A stretch of 64,000 nucleotides of DNA from an uncultured bacterium (GTDB lineage: Bacteria > Cloacimonadota > Cloacimonadia > Cloacimonadales > Cloacimonadaceae). The stretch lies in NCBI GenBank assembly GCA_938009275.1, contig CALLHY010000062.1:1-64000 (forward strand), written 5' to 3'. The notes under the pieces were generated by a model that saw only the letters and a program-made list of their open reading frames with translations, made no database searches and was not told the origin of the DNA. Position numbers and translations under genes: made by a program. Below are positions 26,401-34,167 of this stretch, one piece after another. Within the stretch, counting starts at the first letter, position 1, and each line of letters begins with the position of its first letter.

Positions 26401-27393
26401 TGCAGTTACCCGCTTAGAAGCATTCGGTTCACAGTTAATGGTCAGTTATTCCGCTACAGTGAAATGATATCCCAAAAGCTTATCTCGCGTGGTGTGTTTG
26501 TTTATCGTAATGGCTCTTATATGGCAGTTAACGAGATACTTCCCAATGAGTCTTTCTTCATTAAGTACTATGGCGGAGCATCGCTAACTACCTATATAAA
26601 CTTCCTTCCCTTCTATGAAGCTCCGGAGATTACTCCACCAACTTCAAACTGGCAACTGGCAATAGACGTTAGCAGCGTTAACAGTGACAAAGATAGCTTT
26701 GTACTGGGAACAAATCCGACAGCTAACGAAGGATATGACTTTAGATTAGATTTGCCTGCGGCACCAGTAAAGCCCTTCACCTCGCTTCAAACATACATCA
26801 GTAGAGAAGCACCAGAAGATGTTAGCTTCCTGGATGGCAAGCTGTATTGCGAGTTCCGTTCTCCATTCAATGCCACTCTGGAGCAAGAAAAGATATGGAA
26901 CTTCAAGCTGGTAGCACCAAGTGCTGATCCCATAAACTTCACGCTTACGGGACTTACCTTACCGGCAGGCTACACTTTCCGCATCGGTATAGATGGAATG
27001 CAGCATAACCTTGCCGATGGCAGTAGCTTTAGCTTTACACCTCCTGCGCCAGGCTCTTACGAGGGTTTTGTGAAAGTGAATAACTACCCTGTAAGCAATG
27101 CGGACTTGGTACAGGTTCCCGTTTCGGCTTTAACCGTGTATCCCAATCCCTTTAACCCAACTACAACCATTGCCTTCTACACTCCTCGCAGCATGGAGCT
27201 TAGCGTTACCCTGTACAACATTAAGGGACAGAAAGTTCGTAACTTGCACAGTGGACAAATGGGCATGGGTAATCACCAACTGGTTTGGGATGGTAAAGAC
27301 GATGGAGGCAGAGGCGTTTCCAGCGGCATCTATTTTGCCAGAGTGAATGCTGGTAAGTATGTGCAAAACGTAAAAATGGTGCTAATGAAATAG
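23479..27393 (+). CDS. Large secreted multidomain protein with FN3 and sorting domains
   Basis: 1304 residues. Signal peptide MKNTLVTVIILLLLCPLFA. Residues about 20-430 form a globular domain I do not recognise, with possible metal-binding motifs VLTVPHPTDDF, FSPQFHSYDWNTHAGY and NTIGIHSDVY; the SxPH/HP pattern and a peptidoglycan- or peptide-hydrolase role are only a guess. FN3 domains follow at about 440-535 (APTTPTGLYVQNQSLTSITL) and 540-640. Further beta-sandwich regions run to about 1210. The C-terminal sorting domain has VYPNPFNPTTTIAFYTP, LYNIKGQKVRNL, VWDGKDDGGRGVSSGIYFAR. ATATAGGAG serves as ribosome binding site. Probably exported by the type IX-like system to the cell surface. Confidence 0.85.
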   Translation: MKNTLVTVIILLLLCPLFALVEETASLKNFMFGSEPNCQYDNWVSHIAEGIAYPGYNTYAPYDRQMTGFGAYVTPSTAQINSWGSIIDYFLAGQYDLAESAIATAGFPYQVVKFNDTDSAKTFYMLRELPNGSYVDNNNTTDTYDDEIGAFAYGWGLYIYNPDGTRPVVLTVPHPTDDFPTPFIGYEAFQLWDAKFLMITGAGREVKWTQVGTYNNSKSLSDPTRVTVHPYNTAYKKFADQIRAEFGITEFSPQFHSYDWNTHAGYASNQISAGNNKLCPNLPIRDLSSLKNDLINKGNHVMIPANTIGIHSDVYLNDYYAVNYSVHDFTFSDDEQEYAVNSSIDLPAYQYNQQMLYTLSGWNDYDTYEPFFHVEMDELPNCYELTENTYKWFYGWDENLQRWDYSNLMTNFNAYYMRWVRDLDTVMDDMFNMNDMLAPTTPTGLYVQNQSLTSITLAWTKTDSYDFDTYEILYATEPISESNYLVFNRDNAVLLASPDCQSITVTGLDNANNYFFKIRGKDKNGIYSGLSNEVTTIPAPANVTSFTAHGMDASVRLYWSVSGQVSNQGFSVYRKGSVGDFVLIDSYLSNPALSNSGANSFTWWDYDVVNGDAWTYLISSTNLNGMEFYHNYPASAMPLPILNLTISNTGATMQDQISFAQNPFATDGQDSYFDVSKSAPSGASYVWGGFWEQYWGQNGTNLSREVKGGYNLDLDVKTWVVRFASTLTNQPLFINVSNNISRAEKLYLYDNGTGTWHNLASGPYQFQVSNTNFRTMTLHWGNVQPKITHSAQANRIYQGNTSATFNWSSANAFLIDSMSLYIKNDTDSLLLADQVAGTTTSFNYTFPQNVDMQKAKFMIDVHAVDGLVTTYASNYTFALVPSMNLHFTEAGWQTRSSSWTSLNPTVETVFGTGATALSYLSETEWLPQTEFLYGTAYWVNSPDFSFYSSTAPVSTGEVNYSLQQGWNFIPNPHLCSYPLRSIRFTVNGQLFRYSEMISQKLISRGVFVYRNGSYMAVNEILPNESFFIKYYGGASLTTYINFLPFYEAPEITPPTSNWQLAIDVSSVNSDKDSFVLGTNPTANEGYDFRLDLPAAPVKPFTSLQTYISREAPEDVSFLDGKLYCEFRSPFNATLEQEKIWNFKLVAPSADPINFTLTGLTLPAGYTFRIGIDGMQHNLADGSSFSFTPPAPGSYEGFVKVNNYPVSNADLVQVPVSALTVYPNPFNPTTTIAFYTPRSMELSVTLYNIKGQKVRNLHSGQMGMGNHQLVWDGKDDGGRGVSSGIYFARVNAGKYVQNVKMVLMK

Positions 27394-27418
27394 CATATAA
27401 CTTAGCTGATAAAGCATA

Positions 27419-27449
27419 AGGGAGGGGCAAGTCCCCTCCCTATTTATTA
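27419..27449 (+). terminator. Terminator of the 1304-residue protein gene
   Basis: GGGAGGGG (27420-27427), loop CAAGT, CCCCTCCC (27433-27440), plus an A-T closing pair, then TATTTATTAT. Confidence 0.85.
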
Positions 27450-27543
27450 TCTACTAAGAATTTAGCATTCTGTGATGATTAACAGAATAATGATACTCGC
27501 GCATAAGCGGTATCATGCAATATCCAATTCTATAATCAGTCAT

Positions 27544-27630
27544 CTTCCTTGCTCGAATTGCTTATGCAATACGCATGAATTACGGATGGGATGCGTAGTT
27601 CATTAGTATTATTTTCGTAGTTGCTGCAAG
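27544..27630 (+). repeat. Dispersed 11-bp-unit inverted repeat, copy 3
   Basis: CTTCCTTGCTC, GAATTGCTTAT, GCAATACGCAT, GAATTACGGAT, centre GGG, ATGCGTAGTTC, ATTAGTATTAT, TTTCGTAGTTG, CTGCAAG. Same orientation as copy 1. Confidence 0.85.
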
Positions 27631-27778
27631 AAATATGGCAGTTTTGTCCACTTTTCCGGTTTTTTGTCCCCCTTATATATATAGAGGGAGTTATTGTGAC
27701 ATTCGCTAATCGCATTGCTCAAGACAAAGCTCTCACAACACTATAACGAAGGGGTTCACCCCGATCAAGGAGCAACAC

Positions 27779-28228
27779 ATGAAAGCAACACGAGCTAACC
27801 TACTAGGTGAGTTCACCGGTAAGCTGGATGGGCTTATCTATTATCGCAGCAGATACACCGGCAAGCTGTATGTAAAACGGCAATGGGAATTCAAGAATCA
27901 TCCTGAGCATCCCAGATTTCGAAGCGTACAGCAGGCTATCTTTGCGCTAAAACCCTCGCCGGATTACATCCAAAACATTAAGGACTACCTGTGGCTTTAC
28001 AACAAGCTGCCAGCAAACGAACTAAGGGGAGCGCATGCATGGACAAACATATACAGTAAAATTATGTATGCCATGCAAAAGGCAATGCCGGATAATGTGA
28101 GTCTAGAATCCATTACCCGGCAGCAGATATTGGAGCAAAACCTGCCTTGCCGCAACCTAAGGATGGCTATTGAAGCTGGGCTGCTTCCCAAAGTGAAGGG
28201 ATACAACAGGTTCGCTGCAGAGATATAG
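27779..28228 (+). CDS. Small basic uncharacterised protein (DUF6266-like start)
   Basis: 149 residues, basic, no signal peptide or membrane segment. The beginning (MKATRANLLGEFTGKLDGL, YYRSRYTGKLYVKR, then ...RFRSVQQAIFAL) resembles the start of DUF6266-type and phage-like proteins that open with a G-x-F-S-G-K-x-G-x-x-[VI]-Y-Y-[RK] pattern; that assignment is from memory and weak. The rest is helical. AAGGAG lies 8 bp upstream of the ATG; a GGGG-TTCA-CCCC hairpin sits just before it. Stands alone. Function unknown. Confidence 0.7.
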   Translation: MKATRANLLGEFTGKLDGLIYYRSRYTGKLYVKRQWEFKNHPEHPRFRSVQQAIFALKPSPDYIQNIKDYLWLYNKLPANELRGAHAWTNIYSKIMYAMQKAMPDNVSLESITRQQILEQNLPCRNLRMAIEAGLLPKVKGYNRFAAEI

Positions 28229-28387
28229 CTATTATGTGAGGCAAAATACCACGTTCATGATTCTGGTAAAATGGGTGGTCAGGCTCTGGAGGAAGATGAA
28301 TAGTTGTGTGAACCTTTGTTCACTTGTTGTGAGACGACGAGACCTCACCTCAACACACTTCCACAAGCATATACGGTTGAAACATGG

Positions 28388-28870
28388 CTATTTCGCCATT
28401 CTTTGATATATAAGAAAGTCGATCTGGGTGTGTAGCTTGGTGATTATGCTCTCACAATGTATCTGATGCCACTCATCGGCATCATAAGCCGGAAAGTATG
28501 TATCACCACTATACACGGCATGGATGGTGCTGATATACAGCTTATCGGTCATAGGCAGAAACTGCCTGAATAGCTCTGCCCCACCGATGATAAATATTTC
28601 GTTGGCTTTTGCCAGAGCTATAACTTGTTCGATGGTTTGCATCAGGTCGGCACCTTCTGCTACAAAATCAGGATTTGTGCTTAGCACAATATTCCTGCGA
28701 CCCGGAAGAGGTTTACCCAGAGATACCCAAGTTTTTCTGCCCATTACCACAACCTTGCCCAAGGTGTGTTGTTTGAACCAGGCGAGCTCTTCGGGGATGT
28801 GCCACGGCATGCCACCATTTTCACCAATCAGCCCATTGAGGTCTGTGGCAGCGATAATGGAAATACTCAA
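28388..28870 (-). CDS. folA: Dihydrofolate reductase
   Basis: 160 residues. Reduces dihydrofolate to tetrahydrofolate with NADPH. Family marks: ISIIAATDLNGLIGENGGMPWHIPEELAWFK cut here as IIAATDLNGLIG and MPWHIPEEL (catalytic acidic residue in the helix after WH), VVVMGRKTW (cofactor), IVLSTNP, and IFIIGGAELFRQFLP with the conserved GG. Last gene of an eight-gene minus-strand run; it overlaps mlaF by 4 bp (ATGA), so translation is coupled. Confidence 0.94.
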   Translation of the reverse strand: MSISIIAATDLNGLIGENGGMPWHIPEELAWFKQHTLGKVVVMGRKTWVSLGKPLPGRRNIVLSTNPDFVAEGADLMQTIEQVIALAKANEIFIIGGAELFRQFLPMTDKLYISTIHAVYSGDTYFPAYDADEWHQIHCESIITKLHTQIDFLIYQRMAK

Positions 28871-29616
28871 AACTTGCCAACTCTGAAGAAGGTGTCTATC
28901 TGAGGGATGCCTGCGTTCTTAGCAGCTTCCAATGTGCCGTTGAACAGCATCTTTCCGGCATCCAGAAAGATAATCTTATCTGCAATTCTATGAATTGATG
29001 CCAGTTCGTGAGTAACAATCACGATGCTCATCTGCAACTGCTTCTTCAGGTCTAAGATAAGCTCATCCAATGCTGCTGAGGTAATTGGGTCTAAGCCTGC
29101 TGAGGGCTCGTCACAGAATAATATCTGAGGATCGAGGGCTATAGCTCTGGCTAAAGCTGCTCTTTTCTTCATTCCGCCTGAAAGCTCGGAAGGATAGCGG
29201 TGCACCGCATGGCTAAGCCCCACTAACTGCAGTTTAACTCTTATAATTCGGTCGATTATCTCTTTGGGAAGCTTGGTATGTAGCTCCAGAGGGATACTAA
29301 CGTTTTCGTATAAATCGATGGAATTCAGTAATGCCCCATTTTGAAACAGCATGCCAGTGCGCTTCAGGATGGTGGCAAACTCTATCTCGTCCATCGTAAG
29401 CACATCTTCGCCCCAAAACTTTACACTACCGCTGTAGGGTTCATATAGCCTCAGGATATTTTTCAGCAAAGTAGTTTTACCACAGCCGCTACCGCCCAGG
29501 ATTACCGTTACTTCATTGGGCATAATATCTACAGTGATGCCGTCCAGTATGGTTAATTCACCATATCTGGCTACCAGATTGTTCACGCTTATAACGGGGT
29601 GAATGTTCTTACTCAT
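28867..29616 (-). CDS. mlaF: Mla-type phospholipid ABC transporter ATPase
   Basis: 249 residues. ATPase subunit of an MCE (Mla/Ttg2/Mkl) transporter. Walker A LGGSGCGKTTLLKN, Q-loop MLFQNGALLNS, signature LSGGMKKRAALARA and Walker B ILFCDEPSAGLDP are all intact; the NGALLNS-type Q-loop and the GLDP after Walker B are characteristic of MlaF. It overlaps mlaE by 4 bp upstream and folA by 4 bp downstream. Works with the permease at 29613, the MCE protein at 32895 and probably the fused lipoprotein at 30697. Confidence 0.94.
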   Translation of the reverse strand: MSKNIHPVISVNNLVARYGELTILDGITVDIMPNEVTVILGGSGCGKTTLLKNILRLYEPYSGSVKFWGEDVLTMDEIEFATILKRTGMLFQNGALLNSIDLYENVSIPLELHTKLPKEIIDRIIRVKLQLVGLSHAVHRYPSELSGGMKKRAALARAIALDPQILFCDEPSAGLDPITSAALDELILDLKKQLQMSIVIVTHELASIHRIADKIIFLDAGKMLFNGTLEAAKNAGIPQIDTFFRVGKF

Positions 29617-30689
29617 AAGTATAACAAGCTGAAGACTGCATCTAACACAATTACGGCAAATATGGAAGCCACAACAGAAGCCGTGGTTGCTTTACCAACT
29701 CCCTCTGCTCCGCCTTTCACCTGAAAGCCGAAATATGAACCAATGATAACTATCACCCAGGCAAATACAGTGCTTTTTCCAAAGCTTACCACGAGGTCTT
29801 TGATGGTAATAATGTCTATTGAGCGTTGCACAAAGGTTTGCATGCTTACATCCAGGTAACCAATGGCAATAAGCCCACCACCAATTTCGCCTACTAATAT
29901 CGAGAAGGCTACCAGCAAAGGCATTACGATAGTGATGGCATGAAACTTTGGCACTACAACATAACGGATGGGCGATAGTGCCATCATCTTTAGCGCATCA
30001 ATTTCTTCGGTAACCTGCATGGTTGCAATCTCAGAGGCTATGGCAGAGCCACTTCTACCTGCAACAATGATGGCGGTCATCATTGGCCCCATCTCTCTAA
30101 CCATAGTTACGGCAAGCAAATCGGCAATAAACACATTAGCACCAAAATTACGCAATTGAACAGCGGATTGCAGAGATAAAATAAACCCAATTATGAACGA
30201 CAACAGGGCCACGATGGGCAGTGCCTGAGCTCCCAATAGCTCTGCTTGCTGAATAAAAGTGCCTTTGCGCTGCCCCTTGCGGTTAAAGAGGCCAAGCAGC
30301 GACCAGTAGTAAATCTCGGATGCCAATAGCGTTGCCTGGTATATATTTGCCGCACTATCGAGCACTGTGGCACCGATATGTTCGAAGTAACCAGCTTTAG
30401 CCTCTTGCTTTGGCGCAGAAAGCTTCAGAGAGGTAAAGGTATCTATCACCGATTGAATCTCTGGTTTTGCTCCTGATATCAATAAGATGCCTTTTGATCC
30501 AAGCTGGCTATGGAGTTCGTCCAAGAATGCAACCCCAGAGCTATCAATGGAGCTTACTCCGCTGAGGTCTATCATCGACAATGACTGTTTTTTTAGCTGG
30601 CCTTGCAGTTGATGCAGATAGCCGCTAATGCTTTTAGACAGCAAGTCACCATCGAGATAGAGCACGTTGTTAACTATTTTTATCGCCAT
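29613..30689 (-). CDS. mlaE: STAS-MlaE fusion permease
   Basis: 358 residues. Residues 1-90 are an MlaB-like STAS domain (MIDLSGVSSIDSSGVAFLDEL carries the conserved serine and SG), fused to an MlaE permease with five to six membrane segments. The permease signature is clear: VREMGPMMTAIIVAGRSGSA, EIATMQVTEEIDALKMM, and G-rich C-terminal helices. The fusion replaces the separate MlaB of enterobacteria and is known in other lineages. Lipid transport across the inner membrane face of the periplasm. Separated by 7 bp from the lipoprotein gene upstream and overlapping mlaF downstream. Confidence 0.93.
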   Translation of the reverse strand: MAIKIVNNVLYLDGDLLSKSISGYLHQLQGQLKKQSLSMIDLSGVSSIDSSGVAFLDELHSQLGSKGILLISGAKPEIQSVIDTFTSLKLSAPKQEAKAGYFEHIGATVLDSAANIYQATLLASEIYYWSLLGLFNRKGQRKGTFIQQAELLGAQALPIVALLSFIIGFILSLQSAVQLRNFGANVFIADLLAVTMVREMGPMMTAIIVAGRSGSAIASEIATMQVTEEIDALKMMALSPIRYVVVPKFHAITIVMPLLVAFSILVGEIGGGLIAIGYLDVSMQTFVQRSIDIITIKDLVVSFGKSTVFAWVIVIIGSYFGFQVKGGAEGVGKATTASVVASIFAVIVLDAVFSLLYL

Positions 30690-30696
30690 AACTTAC

Positions 30697-32886
30697 TTAA
30701 TAGAAGAGTGATAGCCTTAAGAATGAGCTGGTATCATATACAACCCATGGCTTCTTTTCTTTGTCATACTGGATATTTAGCTTAATGTCCAAAGATACAT
30801 TGCGGAATACTCTAATGTTGAAGCGGTTTTCATTTTCGAGACGATATGTGTTTTCTGGTGTGCCCATCGGGAAGAGGACATCCAATGTGGAATTTATGCT
30901 AAAGAAGTTTAAGAGATTGATGGCGGATAAGATAACCGTGCTTTCCAAGCCTTTTGTGGTTCTATCTGGGTCTTCACGGTAGAAATCGTAGCGGCGCAGA
31001 GTGCCGTCGAAATCTCTATCACCGGAATAGGTGTATCTGTAGCTGTTGTCATTGAAGTCCTGTTGCCAACCGTAACCGCCTCTGAGGCTTAACCAACTGC
31101 TGGTACCAAAGTTTATTCGATATGTTATCCCCGTTCCTTCTTTTAAGCGAAGCGGGAAGAATGAGCCTTTGGACTTCAAGCTCGGTTGGTCTATTCTATA
31201 GTCTGTTTGCACACCGTTTCTATCCAGAAGCACATAGTTTTTATTCTCAGTAAAGAAAGTAGTTTCGTCGAAGAAGTGAGTGGACTGGTCGGCACGCCCA
31301 TAAAATGCGAAGTTTTTTAGGAAGCGTTTTTTTTCAAAGGGATACAACAACAGGACGCTTTTTAGAGAATAGTCGTCGAGATTAAACCGGAAATCACTGG
31401 TATTGGTAATGTTTAATCCCAAATCATACAAGCTGCGGGTTGTGAAGTGGAAAGGACTGATCTGCTCGTGAATGTCCAAGCTGTTATCAAACTGTCCAGA
31501 GAGAGTGAAACTGGTGCTTGGCTTGTCTTTATCTACGTTATTATTGGATGACAGATTGATGTTGCCATGAATGGCACCTTTATGAATCCTTTTTGATCCA
31601 TAGCCCAGATCGTCATCCGAGAACACCCCGGCACCAATTAGGAAGTTGGTCTCTCCGGCGGGGTCAACAATCATGGTTAACACTTTGTGTTCCCCAACGT
31701 TTAAGGGAACGGTAACGAAATTTCGCAGGTCACTCCAGGAACCGCCACCAAGTTTTACAAGATACTGCGCCGGAGGCAAAATCCAAAGCTTGTCATAAGA
31801 ACCTATTTCGTCGTCACCCATACTGATAAGCCCACCTCGATAAGGTGCATATCCTTGTGTGTCTTCAGATTTTACCCAAAGATCATAACTCATGCGAACT
31901 CGGTTCTTAGATTGATCCAGTATTACTACTTGCAGTTCTGCCCAATTTGGTACAATCTCAGTTCTAAATCTCGGTTTGATCTGCACTTCATGGCTTAGGG
32001 TTCCCGCATCGTCCAGCACAACCCGATATCTTCCAGGTCTGAGCTGTACGGGCTTGTTCATTTCGCCTTCTTCTCTGTTGGTAACCGTATTCAGGCTATC
32101 GAGCTCTTCTATGGAATATCCTATGGGTTCTTCTGTTCTGGTTTTAGTATTTACTACCAATTCACCATCTGCAATCTGAGCTTTACTCATGTCTATACTG
32201 GAGTAGAAGTAGCTTTCCATGCTGCTGATCTTCCCCGAGGGTTGCTTGTCAAATACCTGTCTACCGCTTAAGTACAGATTGCACTTTGCCGCAAACACGT
32301 TTGTTTCTTCCAGAATCATTTCGTTAAAGGTTTGTACCAATGACACCATGGATGGATTTATCAAGTCGGCATACCTCTCGCTGCTATGGGTCAATAATAT
32401 GTACTGCGAGGTTGAGTCCCTTAGCACATATTCCATCCTGAGGTATGCCTTAGGGTCGGTTCCCTCTATCTTTTCTATGTTCAAAACGTTTGTTTCCAGA
32501 TAGAAGTTTGGCTCTCTGTCCGTTACTTCGCCTCGGGTTACCTGACCAAACATGTTATAAGCTCGAAGTCTTTGTGCTACTAAGTTCGGAATGGCATATC
32601 TAAGTCTATTTGCCCACACATCGTTCTGTAGATACTGAATGCGATTTAGGTTCTGTTTTACCACTATCTGGTTTCTATCATAGGTTTTAGTTACGGACGA
32701 ATCCAGTACATCAAGCAACTTGCCGGTATTGTTTACCCTTCTAAGCTCAGGCCTTTCGCTATTGGTATGATAATCTAAAACATAGTAGTTAGTTATGGTT
32801 CTATTTACCTTTCCCAGACATCCAGATAGCATTAGCATGATAAGCGAATATGAGATTAAAGCTGTTAAATACTTAATTCTACGCAT
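30697..32886 (-). CDS. PqiC-like lipoprotein fused to a probable outer-membrane beta-barrel
   Basis: 729 residues. Lipoprotein signal (LMLSGCLGK, Cys23). Residues about 30-215 match the ABC-type transport auxiliary lipoprotein family (PqiC/LetC-like): NYYVLDYHT, NQIVVKQNLNRIQYLQNDVWANRL cut here as QNDVWANRLRYAIPNLVAQRL, and the long strand-rich YLETNVLNIEKIEG. A short Ig-like linker follows (about 270-400). Residues about 430-729 show alternating hydrophobic strands with many aromatics (FTLSGQFDNSLDIHEQ, FRFNLDDYSLKSVLLLYPFEKK, LRLSLFY at the end) and a terminal aromatic, as in BAM-inserted barrels. I infer that the lipoprotein half sits with MlaD while the barrel half spans the outer membrane. 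It lies between mlaD and mlaE. Confidence 0.75.
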   Translation of the reverse strand: MRRIKYLTALISYSLIMLMLSGCLGKVNRTITNYYVLDYHTNSERPELRRVNNTGKLLDVLDSSVTKTYDRNQIVVKQNLNRIQYLQNDVWANRLRYAIPNLVAQRLRAYNMFGQVTRGEVTDREPNFYLETNVLNIEKIEGTDPKAYLRMEYVLRDSTSQYILLTHSSERYADLINPSMVSLVQTFNEMILEETNVFAAKCNLYLSGRQVFDKQPSGKISSMESYFYSSIDMSKAQIADGELVVNTKTRTEEPIGYSIEELDSLNTVTNREEGEMNKPVQLRPGRYRVVLDDAGTLSHEVQIKPRFRTEIVPNWAELQVVILDQSKNRVRMSYDLWVKSEDTQGYAPYRGGLISMGDDEIGSYDKLWILPPAQYLVKLGGGSWSDLRNFVTVPLNVGEHKVLTMIVDPAGETNFLIGAGVFSDDDLGYGSKRIHKGAIHGNINLSSNNNVDKDKPSTSFTLSGQFDNSLDIHEQISPFHFTTRSLYDLGLNITNTSDFRFNLDDYSLKSVLLLYPFEKKRFLKNFAFYGRADQSTHFFDETTFFTENKNYVLLDRNGVQTDYRIDQPSLKSKGSFFPLRLKEGTGITYRINFGTSSWLSLRGGYGWQQDFNDNSYRYTYSGDRDFDGTLRRYDFYREDPDRTTKGLESTVILSAINLLNFFSINSTLDVLFPMGTPENTYRLENENRFNIRVFRNVSLDIKLNIQYDKEKKPWVVYDTSSFLRLSLFY

Positions 32887-32894
32887 AGCTGCTC

Positions 32895-34127
32895 CTAATT
32901 ACCCCTAAGTAATATGGTTGGATTATCAGATATTTGACGGGAGAACTCGTTTAGATTCTCACTGGTTTCCGCCAGCGAATCCAGTATGTCCAGCACATCC
33001 CCTTGTCCCCTTACTACTAGTCTGTTCAGCGTGGAAACCAGTGTGCCAGTTTTCTGTATGGTAACAGAAAGATCGGATACCATGGTGTCAAAATCTGTCT
33101 CAGATAGCTTGCCAGCAAGTTTACTGATGTTTATCATCAGGCTATCCACTCCTGGACGTTGAAGTATCTCATTCACCTTGTCCAATGAGCGGTTTAGATT
33201 GGCACTGGTGGCAACAATCTGCCTGGTTGTTTCTAAAATCATCTGGTCGGTATGACCACCAATTGTGTTCAGGTGCATTTGAGTGTCTTGCATAATCGTG
33301 TTGCTTTGAGCTGTTATTTGGGTAATGCTCTGTTCCAACAAATCTGTTACACTCGCGAGCTCTGTATTTAGAGTTTTAGTAAGCGAAACCAAGCTTTCCT
33401 GCGAGGTATTGGATATATTGTCGATGTTGTTAGTTGTGCTAAGGGTAATGGCATCCACATTTTTGGTCAGGTTGTCTGTGATCTTATCCAGATTCTTCCC
33501 CAAGCCTTCTGTGAGGTCGGCAGTGTTATTGGCAATTCGGTTAAAGCTGGTTAAGGTTGTGGACAGATTCGTTCTGGTTACTTCCAAAAGCATGCTGGTT
33601 TGTTTAAGGATGGCAGCAATGTTTTTTTGGTTTTCCTCGTTGGTCATTGCCTGGATATTAGAGGCAATCAGGTCTATCTTTTCCGCGATGGATACCGCTC
33701 TATCGGTAATATCATCAAAGGTGGAAACCCCTACCTTAATAAAGCTTTTGGGCTTCAGGAGAGCAGATTCGTTCGTGCCTCCCCGTATCTCCACCGCCTT
33801 CAATCCGGTAATACCAACCATGGTTAAAATAGCTTCACAATCTGCTTTAATTGGTGTGCCAGAATCTACGCTGATAGTAAGAGTTACCTTGGTTACATCA
33901 TTTGGGTCTATCTTTATACTTTCTACTCTTCCAACTTTTATGCCCTGGTAGTTAACCGTGCCACCTACCTGCATCCCGCTAACAGAATAGTTCTCAAACT
34001 GGATGTAATATATGTCTCTTCTTTCCATCAATCTGCTACCGGCAATCGCACCGGCAAATACCAGAATAAGAATTGAGCCTATAGCTATGAAAACACCAAG
34101 TCTAATCTTTACTGCTTTGGAAATCAA
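32895..34127 (-). CDS. mlaD: MCE-domain protein of the Mla transporter (MlaD-like)
   Basis: 410 residues if translation begins at the TTG at 34127, which has GGAGG 6 bp upstream; ATG alternatives at 34148 and 34163 lack a site. An N-terminal inner-membrane anchor (IRLGVFIAIGSILILVFAGA) is followed by an MCE domain: YSVSGMQVGGTVNYQGIKVGRVESI, TLTISVDSGTPI, and MVGITGLKAVEIRGG. The remainder (about 150-400) is a long Asn/Thr/Ser-rich alpha-helical coiled coil, longer than in E. coli MlaD and more like the helical tails of mycobacterial or plant MCE proteins. It would span part of the periplasm towards the fused lipoprotein encoded next. Confidence 0.9.
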   Translation of the reverse strand: MISKAVKIRLGVFIAIGSILILVFAGAIAGSRLMERRDIYYIQFENYSVSGMQVGGTVNYQGIKVGRVESIKIDPNDVTKVTLTISVDSGTPIKADCEAILTMVGITGLKAVEIRGGTNESALLKPKSFIKVGVSTFDDITDRAVSIAEKIDLIASNIQAMTNEENQKNIAAILKQTSMLLEVTRTNLSTTLTSFNRIANNTADLTEGLGKNLDKITDNLTKNVDAITLSTTNNIDNISNTSQESLVSLTKTLNTELASVTDLLEQSITQITAQSNTIMQDTQMHLNTIGGHTDQMILETTRQIVATSANLNRSLDKVNEILQRPGVDSLMINISKLAGKLSETDFDTMVSDLSVTIQKTGTLVSTLNRLVVRGQGDVLDILDSLAETSENLNEFSRQISDNPTILLRGN

Positions 34128-34167
34128 CGTAACCTCCAATGGGAACATATCCCCTTTATGCAATCAC

